A stretch of 9,841 nt of DNA from an uncultured Clostridia bacterium (GTDB lineage Bacteria; Bacillota; Clostridia; Oscillospirales; Oscillospiraceae): contig CAMVJF010000046.1 in NCBI GenBank assembly GCA_947167725.1, positions 1 to 9,841 of the forward strand, in the 5' to 3' direction. The position numbers and the translations under genes were made by a program. Of the stretch, positions 1 to 6,305 are shown one piece after another; the first letter of the stretch is position 1; every line of letters starts with the position of its first letter. The notes below the pieces were generated by a model. It did no database searches and had not been told where the DNA came from. It saw nothing but the letters and a program-made list of their open reading frames with translations.

Positions 1-1233
1 CTGCTTTCGTTTCATGGTATCGACGCGCTCGACTCCGGCAAAATGCTCCGGGGCAAAGGTCGGAATACCCTCGAACCGGACGTTCATCCCTTTTTCGCAG
101 ATCGTATCGCCGATCGAAAAGATGCCGGGATCAAAAACGCCGATGATATCTCCGGCAAAAGCCTCGTCGATCACGGCGCGCTCCTGTGCCATGAGCTGCT
201 GCGGCTGCGCGAGACGCAGCGCTTTGCCGCCCTGAACATGATAGTACTCTTTGTCCCGCTCGAACTTGCCGGAGCAGATGCGCATAAAGGCGATACGGTC
301 GCGATGCGCTTTGTTCATATTGGCCTGGATCTTAAAAACAAAGGCGGAGAAACGATCATCGAATGGGTCGATGATCTCATCTTCGGAAATACGCGGCAGC
401 GGCGGCATCGTCATGCGAAGAAAGCTCTCGAGGAAAGGTTCAACGCCGAAATTGTTTAGTGCGGAGCCGAAAAAGACCGGGCTCAGTCGACCGGCGCGAA
501 CCTCATCGATATCAAAATCATAGCCCGCTCCGTCGAGCAGTTCAATATCGTCGGAGAGCGTGCTTCGCAGTTTTGCTCCGATCAGCTCATCGAGCTTGTC
601 GGTCTCGTCGAGCGTGCACTCAATGGCCTTGATCTTGTTCTGTCCTCGATGGAAATCGATAAACGCAAGGATTTCCCGCTTCTCCCGGTCGTAAACGCCC
701 TTGAATTCCTGTCCGCAGCCGATCGGCCAGTTCATCGGATAGGTACCGATTCCAAACTCGTTTTCAAGCTCCTGCATCAAATCATAGGGGCTGCGTGCCT
801 CACGGTCGAGCTTGTTGATAAACGTGAAAATCGGGATATGGCGCATCGCGCAGATCTTGAAAAGCTTGCGGGTCTGCGGTTCGATGCCCTTCGCCGCGTC
901 GATCACCATGACGGCCGAATCCGCCGCCATCAGCGTGCGGTAGGTATCCTCGGAGAAATCCTGGTGTCCGGGGGTATCAAGGATATTGATGCAGTAGCCC
1001 TCGTACTCAAACTGCATCACGGAGGATGTGATCGATATGCCGCGCTGCTTTTCCAGCTCCATCCAGTCAGAAACGGCGTGACGCGCCGTGGCCTTGCCTT
1101 TGACCGAGCCCGCGAGCTGGATCGCTCCGCCGTAGAGAAGCAGCTTTTCCGTTAGCGTCGTTTTGCCCGCGTCCGGATGAGAGATGATGGCGAATGTGCG
1201 CCTCCGCCGGATCTGTTCCTGTGTCTGTGTCAT
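1..1233 (-). CDS. prfC: Peptide chain release factor 3 (RF3), C-terminus cut by window edge
   Basis: This translational GTPase recycles RF1/RF2 from the ribosome after peptide release, in the cytoplasm. The reading frame is open from the ATG at 1233 to base 1, giving 411 codons; the family is usually about 525 residues, so roughly the last 115 are missing. The G1 P-loop SHPDAGKTT is at residues 18-26, G3 DTPGHQDFSEDTYRTL at 86-101 and G4 NKLDRE at 140-145. The HQDFSEDTYRTL form after DTPG and the RHAVSDWMELEKQRGISITSS switch I region are typical of RF3 and separate it from EF-G and LepA. The ATG is preceded by AGAGGA at a spacing of 7-8 nt. It lies 70 bp downstream of the fliB-family gene with no clear terminator between them, and a candidate promoter sits in that gap. 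Identification is secure; the missing end is a window effect, not evidence of truncation in the genome. Confidence 0.97.
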   Translation of the reverse strand, partial: MTQTQEQIRRRRTFAIISHPDAGKTTLTEKLLLYGGAIQLAGSVKGKATARHAVSDWMELEKQRGISITSSVMQFEYEGYCINILDTPGHQDFSEDTYRTLMAADSAVMVIDAAKGIEPQTRKLFKICAMRHIPIFTFINKLDREARSPYDLMQELENEFGIGTYPMNWPIGCGQEFKGVYDREKREILAFIDFHRGQNKIKAIECTLDETDKLDELIGAKLRSTLSDDIELLDGAGYDFDIDEVRAGRLSPVFFGSALNNFGVEPFLESFLRMTMPPLPRISEDEIIDPFDDRFSAFVFKIQANMNKAHRDRIAFMRICSGKFERDKEYYHVQGGKALRLAQPQQLMAQERAVIDEAFAGDIIGVFDPGIFSIGDTICEKGMNVRFEGIPTFAPEHFAGVERVDTMKRKQ

Positions 1234-1267
1234 GCTGAATTCCTCTGAATACACTCAAATTGTTGAT

Positions 1268-1296
1268 ATGCTATCACATTTTTTCCGCAAAAGCAA
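1268..1296 (-). promoter_or_regulatory. Candidate promoter for prfC (extended -10)
   Basis: On the minus strand, TTGCTT (1291-1296) and TAGCAT (1268-1273) are separated by 17 bp. The -10 is preceded by TGTG plus one base, matching the Gram-positive TRTG extended -10 element. The -35 matches consensus only in TTG. Initiation would fall near 1261, about 28 nt upstream of the prfC ATG, leaving room for its Shine-Dalgarno. This is inferred from sequence pattern only. Confidence 0.5.
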
Positions 1297-1303
1297 TCGC
1301 TTC

Positions 1304-2206
1304 TCACAGCCAAGTGCAGATACGGCTTATGTTTTCATCCGAATACTCGATCTCCGCGCTCCATAAGCGCAGATGCTCATCCTTACGCTCCGGATCCACG
1401 ACATCGAGCGCGCAGACCGTCAGCATGCCGAGAACGCAGAACCGCAGCAAGCGGCGCACATCCTCCTCATCTTTTGCGGTGATCAGATGGCGGTAAAGAA
1501 AATAACGCAGGATCCGTTCATATCGCGGATCGTCGAGCGGCAGTCGACACTCGACGCCCGCCCCGCTATCGCGCAGGTATTCGAGCATCTCCCTCCACCG
1601 ATCATCCATTCTTTCAAGTCCCAGGAGCTGCTGTGCGCACACTGCAGGTTCGAACGGAGGAAACTCAGTATCAGCAGCGGAAAGCGCGCGATCGATTCGG
1701 CCGGAGAAGTCTCCTTCACCGTCGCGCAGATATGAGAACAGAACGTCACGCAGTGAGGCGAGCTGTTCGACCCATCTGTCGGGATCGTCACCCTCGCCGT
1801 CATCATCTTCGATCAGCGTAAAGCTCTCCCCTCCGAGCAAAAGCTCCACCGTTTCTTCACAGCAGAGGCCAAGCCCGGCCTCTTCCCGTCCCGGAAAGCA
1901 GTTATAAAAGCGAGGATGCTCTGCACAGATATCGCACAGCGCTTCTTCTCCGCAGCCTAGTATGATCCGGCAAAGCCCGCCGTCATTCAGGAACGGGCAT
2001 CGACCGTCATCTTGGAGGATGAAATGCGGCTCCGGCAAGGGCCGGATCTTCTCCCGAATCTCGTCGCCGAGCGGCCCCTCCAGCGTATGATACAGTTCCA
2101 TCGTTCCCGGATCGACGTCGATCTCCCAGCCGACGCAGCAGCTGTGGACGCATCGGGCCGCCCGGCAGGCGAAGCGGTCATAGAACGACGGCTTGACGAT
2201 AAGCAT
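1304..2206 (-). CDS. fliB: FliB-family cysteine-rich protein (flagellin lysine-N-methylase-like)
   Basis: The protein of about 300 residues matches the FliB family by its cysteine pattern. It has C14, C19 and a CC pair at 23-24 followed by VGW; RCPFL at 69-73; GLCRI near 77-81; LCDICAEHPRF at 90-100; and GLGLCCEE at 111-118. A YFLYRHLI segment lies in the C-terminal half. FliB of Salmonella methylates flagellin lysines; the clustered cysteines suggest a metal or Fe-S site, which is inference. No flagellar gene lies in this window, so the substrate here is unknown and the name should be read as a family name. I chose the ATG at 2206 because AAAGAG sits 8 nt upstream and the protein then begins MLIVKPSFYDRF; a GTG at 2215 would add three residues but has poor spacing. 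The gene begins just after the pcrA terminator and no independent promoter is visible. Confidence 0.82.
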   Translation of the reverse strand: MLIVKPSFYDRFACRAARCVHSCCVGWEIDVDPGTMELYHTLEGPLGDEIREKIRPLPEPHFILQDDGRCPFLNDGGLCRIILGCGEEALCDICAEHPRFYNCFPGREEAGLGLCCEETVELLLGGESFTLIEDDDGEGDDPDRWVEQLASLRDVLFSYLRDGEGDFSGRIDRALSAADTEFPPFEPAVCAQQLLGLERMDDRWREMLEYLRDSGAGVECRLPLDDPRYERILRYFLYRHLITAKDEEDVRRLLRFCVLGMLTVCALDVVDPERKDEHLRLWSAEIEYSDENISRICTWL

Positions 2207-2223
2207 ACGATTCACTCTTTCTC

Positions 2224-2257
2224 AAAAGATTTGCCCCGGCGGAAGCGGGGGCAAATC
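2224..2257 (-). terminator. Intrinsic terminator of pcrA
   Basis: A perfect 10-bp inverted repeat, GATTTGCCCC (2248-2257 read on the minus strand) with GGGGCAAATC (2228-2237), has a 10-nt spacer and is followed by TTTT (2224-2227). It begins 7 bp after the pcrA TAA. Its T-tract lies only 17 nt before the chosen fliB ATG, so the hairpin also forms the upstream boundary of fliB. Confidence 0.88.
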
Positions 2258-2263
2258 ACATGC

Positions 2264-4642
2264 TTATTCATTTTCCAGTTTGGTCATCACCTGTGCCGCT
2301 GCACGAAGCATCAGCTTTTTGACGCCATATTGCTCAAAGTCGATTTCGATGAGATAATCGCCACCCATCGGCGTCATCTTCACGATCTTGCCCCGGCCGA
2401 AAGCACGGTGCTTCACATTGTCATGGAGCGCGAAGCGCGGCGCGGCCTGTGTCTCTGGCTTTTTGGGCGCGGAGGGCCGGAAGGAGAAACTGCTCTTCGG
2501 CATGGCCGGACGATACTCAAAGCCGAGCTCCCGGTTTCTTTCATGATAATCATAGCCCTTGGGGATGTTTTTATGATCGATCAGCTCGCTCGGGATCTCG
2601 TCGACAAAGCGTGAGACTTTGTTGACATTCGTACGGCCGAAAATCATTCGCTGGCGTGCGCTGACAAGCGTTAGCTTCTTTTTGGCCCGTGTGATCGCGA
2701 CATAGCACAAGCGCCGCTCCTCTTCCATCTCTTCCTCTTCGCCGATCGCGCGCAGGCCGGGGAAAATCGTCTCCTCCATGCCGACGAGGAAAACAGTGGG
2801 AAATTCAAGACCTTTCGCGCTGTGGATCGTCATCATCACGACGCTGTCCGCGTCCTTGTCATAATTGTCCAGATCCGTGTACAGCGCAACGTCCGCAAGA
2901 TAGCCCGCAAGCGTCTGATCGCCGGACTGATTCATGTAATTGAGAATACTGGTCTTCAACTCGCGAACATTTTCGGCGCGCGTCGTATCCTCAACGGTGT
3001 TCTTTTCCTCCAGCATGCGGAGATAGCCGGTCTTATCCAGCAGCTCATCAAGCAGAAGATCGGGCGTGTTGTTTTCGGAAAACTCACGCAGCGAGCGGAT
3101 CATGCGCGAAAAATCACGCATACGCGGCGCGCTGCGGCTCAAATCCGGGAAAGAATCCGCACGGGATAGGATATCAAACAGACTTGTATTGTTGCGGCGG
3201 GCCAGCTCCATCGCGGTCTCGACGCTTTTTTGACCGATGCCGCGCGGCGGATTGTTGATGATGCGCGTGAGACGCAGTTCATCCTCGGGAACGGAGATCA
3301 CACAAAGATATGCCAGCACGTCTTTGACCTCGGCCCGGTCAAAAAAGCGCGTGCCGCCGATAATGCGATACGGGATCGCGTTGCGCTTAAAGGCATATTC
3401 CAGCTGGTTGGACTGGGCGTTCATGCGATAGAGCACGGCATGATCGCGCCAATTCGCGCCGCGGCCGTACTCCGACATGATCCGGGAAGCGACGTATTGC
3501 GCCTCGTCGTTTTCGTTTTCCGCTACGTAAAGCTCGATCGCTTCGCCCCTGCCGTTCTTTGTCCAGAGTTCCTTGCCCTTCCGACCTTTGTTGTGGCGGA
3601 TGACGGCGTTGGCCGCGTCCAGGATCTGCCCCGTGCTGCGGTAGTTCTGCTCGAGGCGGATCACGCGGCAGTCTTTGAACTGGTCCTCAAAGGAGAGGAT
3701 GTTCTCGATCGTCGCCCCGCGAAACTTATAGATGCTCTGATCATCGTCGCCGACCACGCAGATGTTTCCGCTTCCCTGTGCGAGGATCGCGGCAAAGTGA
3801 TACTGCAAGCGGTTAGTATCCTGATACTCGTCGATCAGAATATAGCGAAACCGGCGCTGCCAGTAGCTTCGCACGTCCCCATCCTCCTGCAGGAGCTTGA
3901 CGGTAAAGAAGAGCAGATCGTCAAAATCCATCGCCCCGGCGGCAAAGAGGCGTTTCATATACTCCGAATAGATCCTGCCGTATCGGATGCGTCGAATATC
4001 ACCCAGCGCTTCGGCTTGCCGAAGATACTCCGACGGCGTCACGCCGCCGTCCTTGGCACGGCTGATCTCCGCAAGCACGGCTCTCGCCGGGAAAGACTTC
4101 TCATCAAGATCCATATCCTTGATAATCTTTTTGGCAAGGCTTTGGCTATCGGACGTATCGTAAATCGTAAAGTCGCTCGGAAAACCCAGCTTTTCCGCAT
4201 CACGGCGCAGCATGCGGACGCAGGCGGAATGGAAGGTGCAGGCCCAGATATCGCCTGCTGCGTCTCCGAGCATGCGCTCGAGCCGTTCCTTAAGTTCACC
4301 CGCCGCCTTGTTTGTAAAGGTGATGGCAAGGATCCTCCAGGGCGCGACGGGATCGAGCACGGCGGCGCGTTCCGCGTCCTCGCCCCCACGCAGCAGAGTA
4401 TCCAGCGTCTGCTCATCAGCGCCGTCGGGCAAACGGTCGCTGTCCGAGGCTGAACCGAACTGTAAGAGATTCGCGATCCTGTTGATGAGGACCGTCGTCT
4501 TTCCGCTGCCCGCACCCGCGAGAATCAAAAGCGGTCCCTCGGTCGCGAGCACTGCCTCCTGCTGCCTGTCATTCAGTTTTGCAAAATGCGCTCGCACGAC
4601 ATTTCTTCGCGCGGCAGCAAATCTCTGTTCGAAGCTTTCCAT
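2264..4642 (-). CDS. pcrA: ATP-dependent DNA helicase PcrA (UvrD/Rep superfamily 1A)
   Basis: This 3'-5' DNA translocase acts in nucleotide excision repair, replication restart and removal of stalled RNA polymerase or RecA. All SF1A motifs are present in its 792 residues: Q motif LNDRQQEAV (23-31), Walker A AGAGSGKT (42-49), Ia ITFTNKAA (107-114), TFHS (136-139), DEYQDTN (271-277), GDDDQSIYKFRG (298-309), NYRST (333-337), MTIHSAKGLEF (604-614) and YVAITRAKK (647-655). Residues about 738-788 form the C-terminal Tudor-like domain (DNVKHRAFGRGKIVKM), which in Bacillus PcrA binds RNA polymerase. About 35-40 extra acidic residues (about 61-100) separate Walker A from motif Ia. No Shine-Dalgarno precedes the ATG at 4642; an extended -10 promoter ends 7 bp upstream, so the mRNA may be leaderless. 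A GTG at 4597 is an alternative start that would remove 15 residues and keep every motif. The gene has its own promoter and terminator. Confidence 0.97.
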   Translation of the reverse strand: MESFEQRFAAARRNVVRAHFAKLNDRQQEAVLATEGPLLILAGAGSGKTTVLINRIANLLQFGSASDSDRLPDGADEQTLDTLLRGGEDAERAAVLDPVAPWRILAITFTNKAAGELKERLERMLGDAAGDIWACTFHSACVRMLRRDAEKLGFPSDFTIYDTSDSQSLAKKIIKDMDLDEKSFPARAVLAEISRAKDGGVTPSEYLRQAEALGDIRRIRYGRIYSEYMKRLFAAGAMDFDDLLFFTVKLLQEDGDVRSYWQRRFRYILIDEYQDTNRLQYHFAAILAQGSGNICVVGDDDQSIYKFRGATIENILSFEDQFKDCRVIRLEQNYRSTGQILDAANAVIRHNKGRKGKELWTKNGRGEAIELYVAENENDEAQYVASRIMSEYGRGANWRDHAVLYRMNAQSNQLEYAFKRNAIPYRIIGGTRFFDRAEVKDVLAYLCVISVPEDELRLTRIINNPPRGIGQKSVETAMELARRNNTSLFDILSRADSFPDLSRSAPRMRDFSRMIRSLREFSENNTPDLLLDELLDKTGYLRMLEEKNTVEDTTRAENVRELKTSILNYMNQSGDQTLAGYLADVALYTDLDNYDKDADSVVMMTIHSAKGLEFPTVFLVGMEETIFPGLRAIGEEEEMEEERRLCYVAITRAKKKLTLVSARQRMIFGRTNVNKVSRFVDEIPSELIDHKNIPKGYDYHERNRELGFEYRPAMPKSSFSFRPSAPKKPETQAAPRFALHDNVKHRAFGRGKIVKMTPMGGDYLIEIDFEQYGVKKLMLRAAAQVMTKLENE

Positions 4643-4649
4643 GTGTGCG

Positions 4650-4678
4650 ATTGTATCACATCGCGAAGCGCTTCACAA
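4650..4678 (-). promoter_or_regulatory. Promoter of pcrA (extended -10)
   Basis: On the minus strand, TTGTGA (4673-4678) is followed after 17 bp by TACAAT (4650-4655). The -10 is preceded by TGTG and one base, the Gram-positive extended -10 form. It lies between the sigF terminator and pcrA. Initiation 6-7 nt downstream of the -10 would put +1 at or next to the A of the annotated ATG (4642). Confidence 0.7.
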
Positions 4679-4682
4679 GAGC

Positions 4683-4708
4683 AAAAAAGCGGCGGTAGCA
4701 CCGCCGCT
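4683..4708 (-). terminator. Intrinsic terminator of the spoIIA operon
   Basis: A perfect 9-bp stem, AGCGGCGGT paired with ACCGCCGCT around a 3-nt loop (4688-4708), is followed by a T-run at 4683-4687. It begins about 10 bp after the sigF stop codon and separates sigF from the pcrA promoter. Confidence 0.93.
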
Positions 4709-4718
4709 GCGAATTATA

Positions 4719-5432
4719 CTATTGTTCGGTCAAAAGCATGCGAAGAGCCTCTATCGCGCGTCGTTCGATGCGTGAGATCTGTACCTGCGACACATGGAGG
4801 ACTCTCGCGCAGTTCTGTTGCGTCATACCATGAAAAAAGCGCAGCGCGATCACTTGTCTCTCGCGTTCCGGCAGCGCCTCGACGGCCGCTTTGAGCGCAA
4901 CATGCTCGATCATCTTCTCTTCTGCGCCGTAATCGCCCAGCACAAGTTCAAGACTGAATCCGTCCTCGCCGCTCTCCCGCTGCAGGCTCTCCGTCGGGCC
5001 GGTAACGGTCTCTGAAAGAACGATCTCTTCCACTTCGAGCCCCGTCTCATGCGAGAGCTCGGTGAGCGTTGGTTCCCGGCCGATCCGCTGCTCAAGAGAC
5101 GCACGAGCCGCGCGGATCTGTGCAGACCGTTCCTTGATGCTGCGGCTGACCTTGATCGCGCCGTCGTCTCGCAAAAAACGTCTGATCTCGCCGGAGATTT
5201 TCGGCACGGCATAGGTGGAAAAGCGTGTACCGAAACCCTCGTCAAAGCCGTCGATCGCTTTGAGCAGTCCCACGCAGCCGAGCTGAAACAAGTCTTCCGC
5301 ATCGACGCCGCGGCCGAGAAAGCGCCGCACGACGCTCCATATCAGCCCCGCGTTCTCTTCAACGATCTCCCCTGCGCGTATGCGGTCTCCGCGCTGTGCA
5401 AGGCGGATATCATCATAAAGATCCGCGCTCAT
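4719..5432 (-). CDS. sigF: Forespore sigma factor sigma-F (SpoIIAC)
   Basis: This 237-residue sigma-70 family factor directs the first forespore-specific transcription after asymmetric division. Region 2 runs from about residue 15 to 95 and includes the core-binding stretch NAGLIWSVVRRFLGRG, then DLFQLGCVGLLKAIDGFD and FSTYAVPKISGEIRRFLRDDG, which continues into KVSRS. Region 3 follows (GREPTLTELSHETGLEVEEI). Region 4 near the C-terminus has LPERERQVIALRFFHGMTQ and the helix-turn-helix VSQVQISRIERRAIEAL. Sequence alone could also suggest the close paralogue sigma-G, but its place after spoIIAA and spoIIAB settles it as sigma-F. The ATG overlaps the spoIIAB TGA by 4 nt (ATGA) and has only a weak upstream Shine-Dalgarno, so translation is probably coupled to spoIIAB, which would tie the amount of sigma factor to its inhibitor. 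A strong terminator follows. Confidence 0.96.
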   Translation of the reverse strand: MSADLYDDIRLAQRGDRIRAGEIVEENAGLIWSVVRRFLGRGVDAEDLFQLGCVGLLKAIDGFDEGFGTRFSTYAVPKISGEIRRFLRDDGAIKVSRSIKERSAQIRAARASLEQRIGREPTLTELSHETGLEVEEIVLSETVTGPTESLQRESGEDGFSLELVLGDYGAEEKMIEHVALKAAVEALPERERQVIALRFFHGMTQQNCARVLHVSQVQISRIERRAIEALRMLLTEQ

Positions 5433-5869
5433 CGCATGCCGGCACGCAGCCGGATCGCACGCTGCATCACGACCGTCGTTCCCTTTCCGGGAACCGAGCG
5501 GACACGAAGCTTGTCCATAAAGCTTTCCATGATCGTAAAGCCCATCCCGCTTCGCTCGCTGCCCCCGGTCGTAAAGAGAGGCCGTCTGGCCTCCTCAACG
5601 TTTTCGATCCCCTTTCCGAAATCCTTGACCATGATTTCCAGCGTATTGCCCGACAGGATGCGCATGCGCATCAGCACGCGTCCGATCTTGTCGGGATAGG
5701 CGTGGACGATCGCATTTGTGACTGCCTCGGAGACCGCCGTTTTGATATCGCCCAGCTCCTCGAGCGTCGGATCAAGTTGTGCGGCGAAGGCGGAGGCGGC
5801 CGCGCGTGCAAAAAACTCGTTGCTGCTGCGGCTGGGAAACTCCAGCTTTATGTAATTCTGTTCCTTCAT
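5429..5869 (-). CDS. spoIIAB: Anti-sigma-F factor and serine kinase SpoIIAB
   Basis: This GHKL-fold protein binds and inhibits sigma-F, and phosphorylates SpoIIAA with ATP. At 146 residues it has the same length as the Bacillus subtilis protein. The N-box is IKTAVSEAVTNAIVHAY (42-58), with the expected catalytic Glu48 and Mg-coordinating Asn52. The G1 box is VKDFGKGI (81-88) and the ATP-lid/G2 region is FTTGGSERSGMGFTIME (99-115). FFARAAA places R22 at the position of B. subtilis R20, which contacts sigma-F and SpoIIAA. I start it at the ATG at 5869, which has a strong AAAGGAG 8 nt upstream. A TTG at 5887 overlapping the spoIIAA stop would extend the frame by six residues, but it would place that Shine-Dalgarno inside the coding region. 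It lies 14 nt after spoIIAA and overlaps sigF by 4 nt. Confidence 0.96.
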   Translation of the reverse strand: MKEQNYIKLEFPSRSSNEFFARAAASAFAAQLDPTLEELGDIKTAVSEAVTNAIVHAYPDKIGRVLMRMRILSGNTLEIMVKDFGKGIENVEEARRPLFTTGGSERSGMGFTIMESFMDKLRVRSVPGKGTTVVMQRAIRLRAGMR

Positions 5870-5883
5870 ATCGTCCTCTCCTT

Positions 5884-6198
5884 TCAAATACGCGTTGCGA
5901 CCGCGATCAGTCGCTCGATCCCGGAAGCCTCCAGAACCTTCCTCGGCTGCGGCGCCGGGTTTTCCACCGAAAGTCTGCCGCCGAGGCTTCGCATTTTTCT
6001 TCCGGCGTTGATGATTACGGCGATCCCGGAAGAATCCATAAAGCTCAAGCCGGAAAAATCAAGCACGCACTCACGCGGCATATTATCCTCGATGAGTTCG
6101 CCGACGACGCGGATAGCTTCACCCGCCGCGTGATGATCGAGCTCTCCGCTCAGATAAACCGTCAATCTTCCGGAGCTGAAGGAAGCTGCATATTTCAT
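5884..6198 (-). CDS. spoIIAA: Anti-anti-sigma factor SpoIIAA
   Basis: This STAS-domain protein, when unphosphorylated, displaces sigma-F from SpoIIAB and so switches on forespore transcription. SpoIIAB inactivates it by phosphorylation; the phosphatase SpoIIE, not in this window, reactivates it. Its 104 residues include the GELDHH motif at 18-23 and FMDSSG at 53-58. By alignment with B. subtilis SpoIIAA, D55 and S56 correspond to D57 and the phosphorylated S58. It is slightly shorter at the C-terminus than the 117-residue Bacillus protein, losing only the tail after the domain. The ATG is preceded by GGGAGAGG at good spacing. This first gene of the operon starts just 16 nt after the T-tract of the valS terminator, leaving no room for a normal promoter between them. 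Confidence 0.96.
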   Translation of the reverse strand: MKYAASFSSGRLTVYLSGELDHHAAGEAIRVVGELIEDNMPRECVLDFSGLSFMDSSGIAVIINAGRKMRSLGGRLSVENPAPQPRKVLEASGIERLIAVATRI

Positions 6199-6214
6199 TG
6201 TTTTCCTCTCCCAG

Positions 6215-6252
6215 TAAAAAATGGCACCGCACAGAGTCTGTGCGGTGCCATT
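6215..6252 (-). terminator. Intrinsic terminator of valS
   Basis: A 15-bp perfect stem with a 3-nt loop (arms 6220-6234 and 6238-6252) is followed on the minus strand by a run of six T overlapping the foot of the stem (6215-6220). It lies about 54 bp after the valS TAA. The T-tract ends 16 nt before the spoIIAA ATG, so the structure would also reduce read-through from valS into the sporulation operon. Confidence 0.92.
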
Positions 6253-6255
6253 ATA
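6250..6255 (-). promoter_or_regulatory. Candidate -10 element upstream of spoIIAA
   Basis: A perfect TATAAT lies on the minus strand at the base of the valS terminator stem. No convincing -35 hexamer occurs 16-18 bp upstream (17 bp upstream reads CCGTTT), and there is no TG extension. I also see no sigma-H-like pair (AGGA / GAAT) in the 107-bp gap, although spoIIA is sigma-H dependent in Bacillus. Transcription from this box would start near 6243, inside the hairpin. Confidence 0.3.
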
Positions 6256-6305
6256 GCTTTGTGGTACGGAGAAAACGGTCGGAAACCGACGAGCCGGAAA
6301 GGGTT

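Noticed and set aside
649..1155. Plus-strand open frame of 168 codons opposite prfC
   Set aside because: It is antisense to the RF3 GTPase domain and is a by-product of codon bias.
1278..1300. Possible fliB terminator (AAGC-GATT-GCTT with nearby A/T run)
   Set aside because: The stem is only 4 bp and the following A-run is of the wrong polarity for minus-strand termination.
2012..2614. Plus-strand open frame of 200 codons across the fliB-pcrA junction
   Set aside because: It spans the start of fliB, the pcrA terminator and the 3' end of pcrA in antisense, with no family resemblance.
3230..4453. Plus-strand open frame of 407 codons opposite pcrA
   Set aside because: It is antisense to all the N-terminal helicase motifs of PcrA, shows no domain and has no ribosome binding site of note.
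5870..5887. Upstream TTG start for spoIIAB
   Set aside because: It would overlap the spoIIAA stop and place the AAAGGAG ribosome binding site inside the gene. The ATG at 5869 has ideal spacing and gives the family-typical 146 residues.
5396..6133. Plus-strand open frame of 245 codons opposite the spoIIA genes
   Set aside because: The opposite strand encodes SpoIIAB and SpoIIAA with intact catalytic motifs; this frame has no domain of its own.
6278..6290. Small hairpin GTCGG-AAA-CCGAC after valS
   Set aside because: The 5-bp stem has no T-tract and the strong terminator is downstream; it could easily occur by chance.
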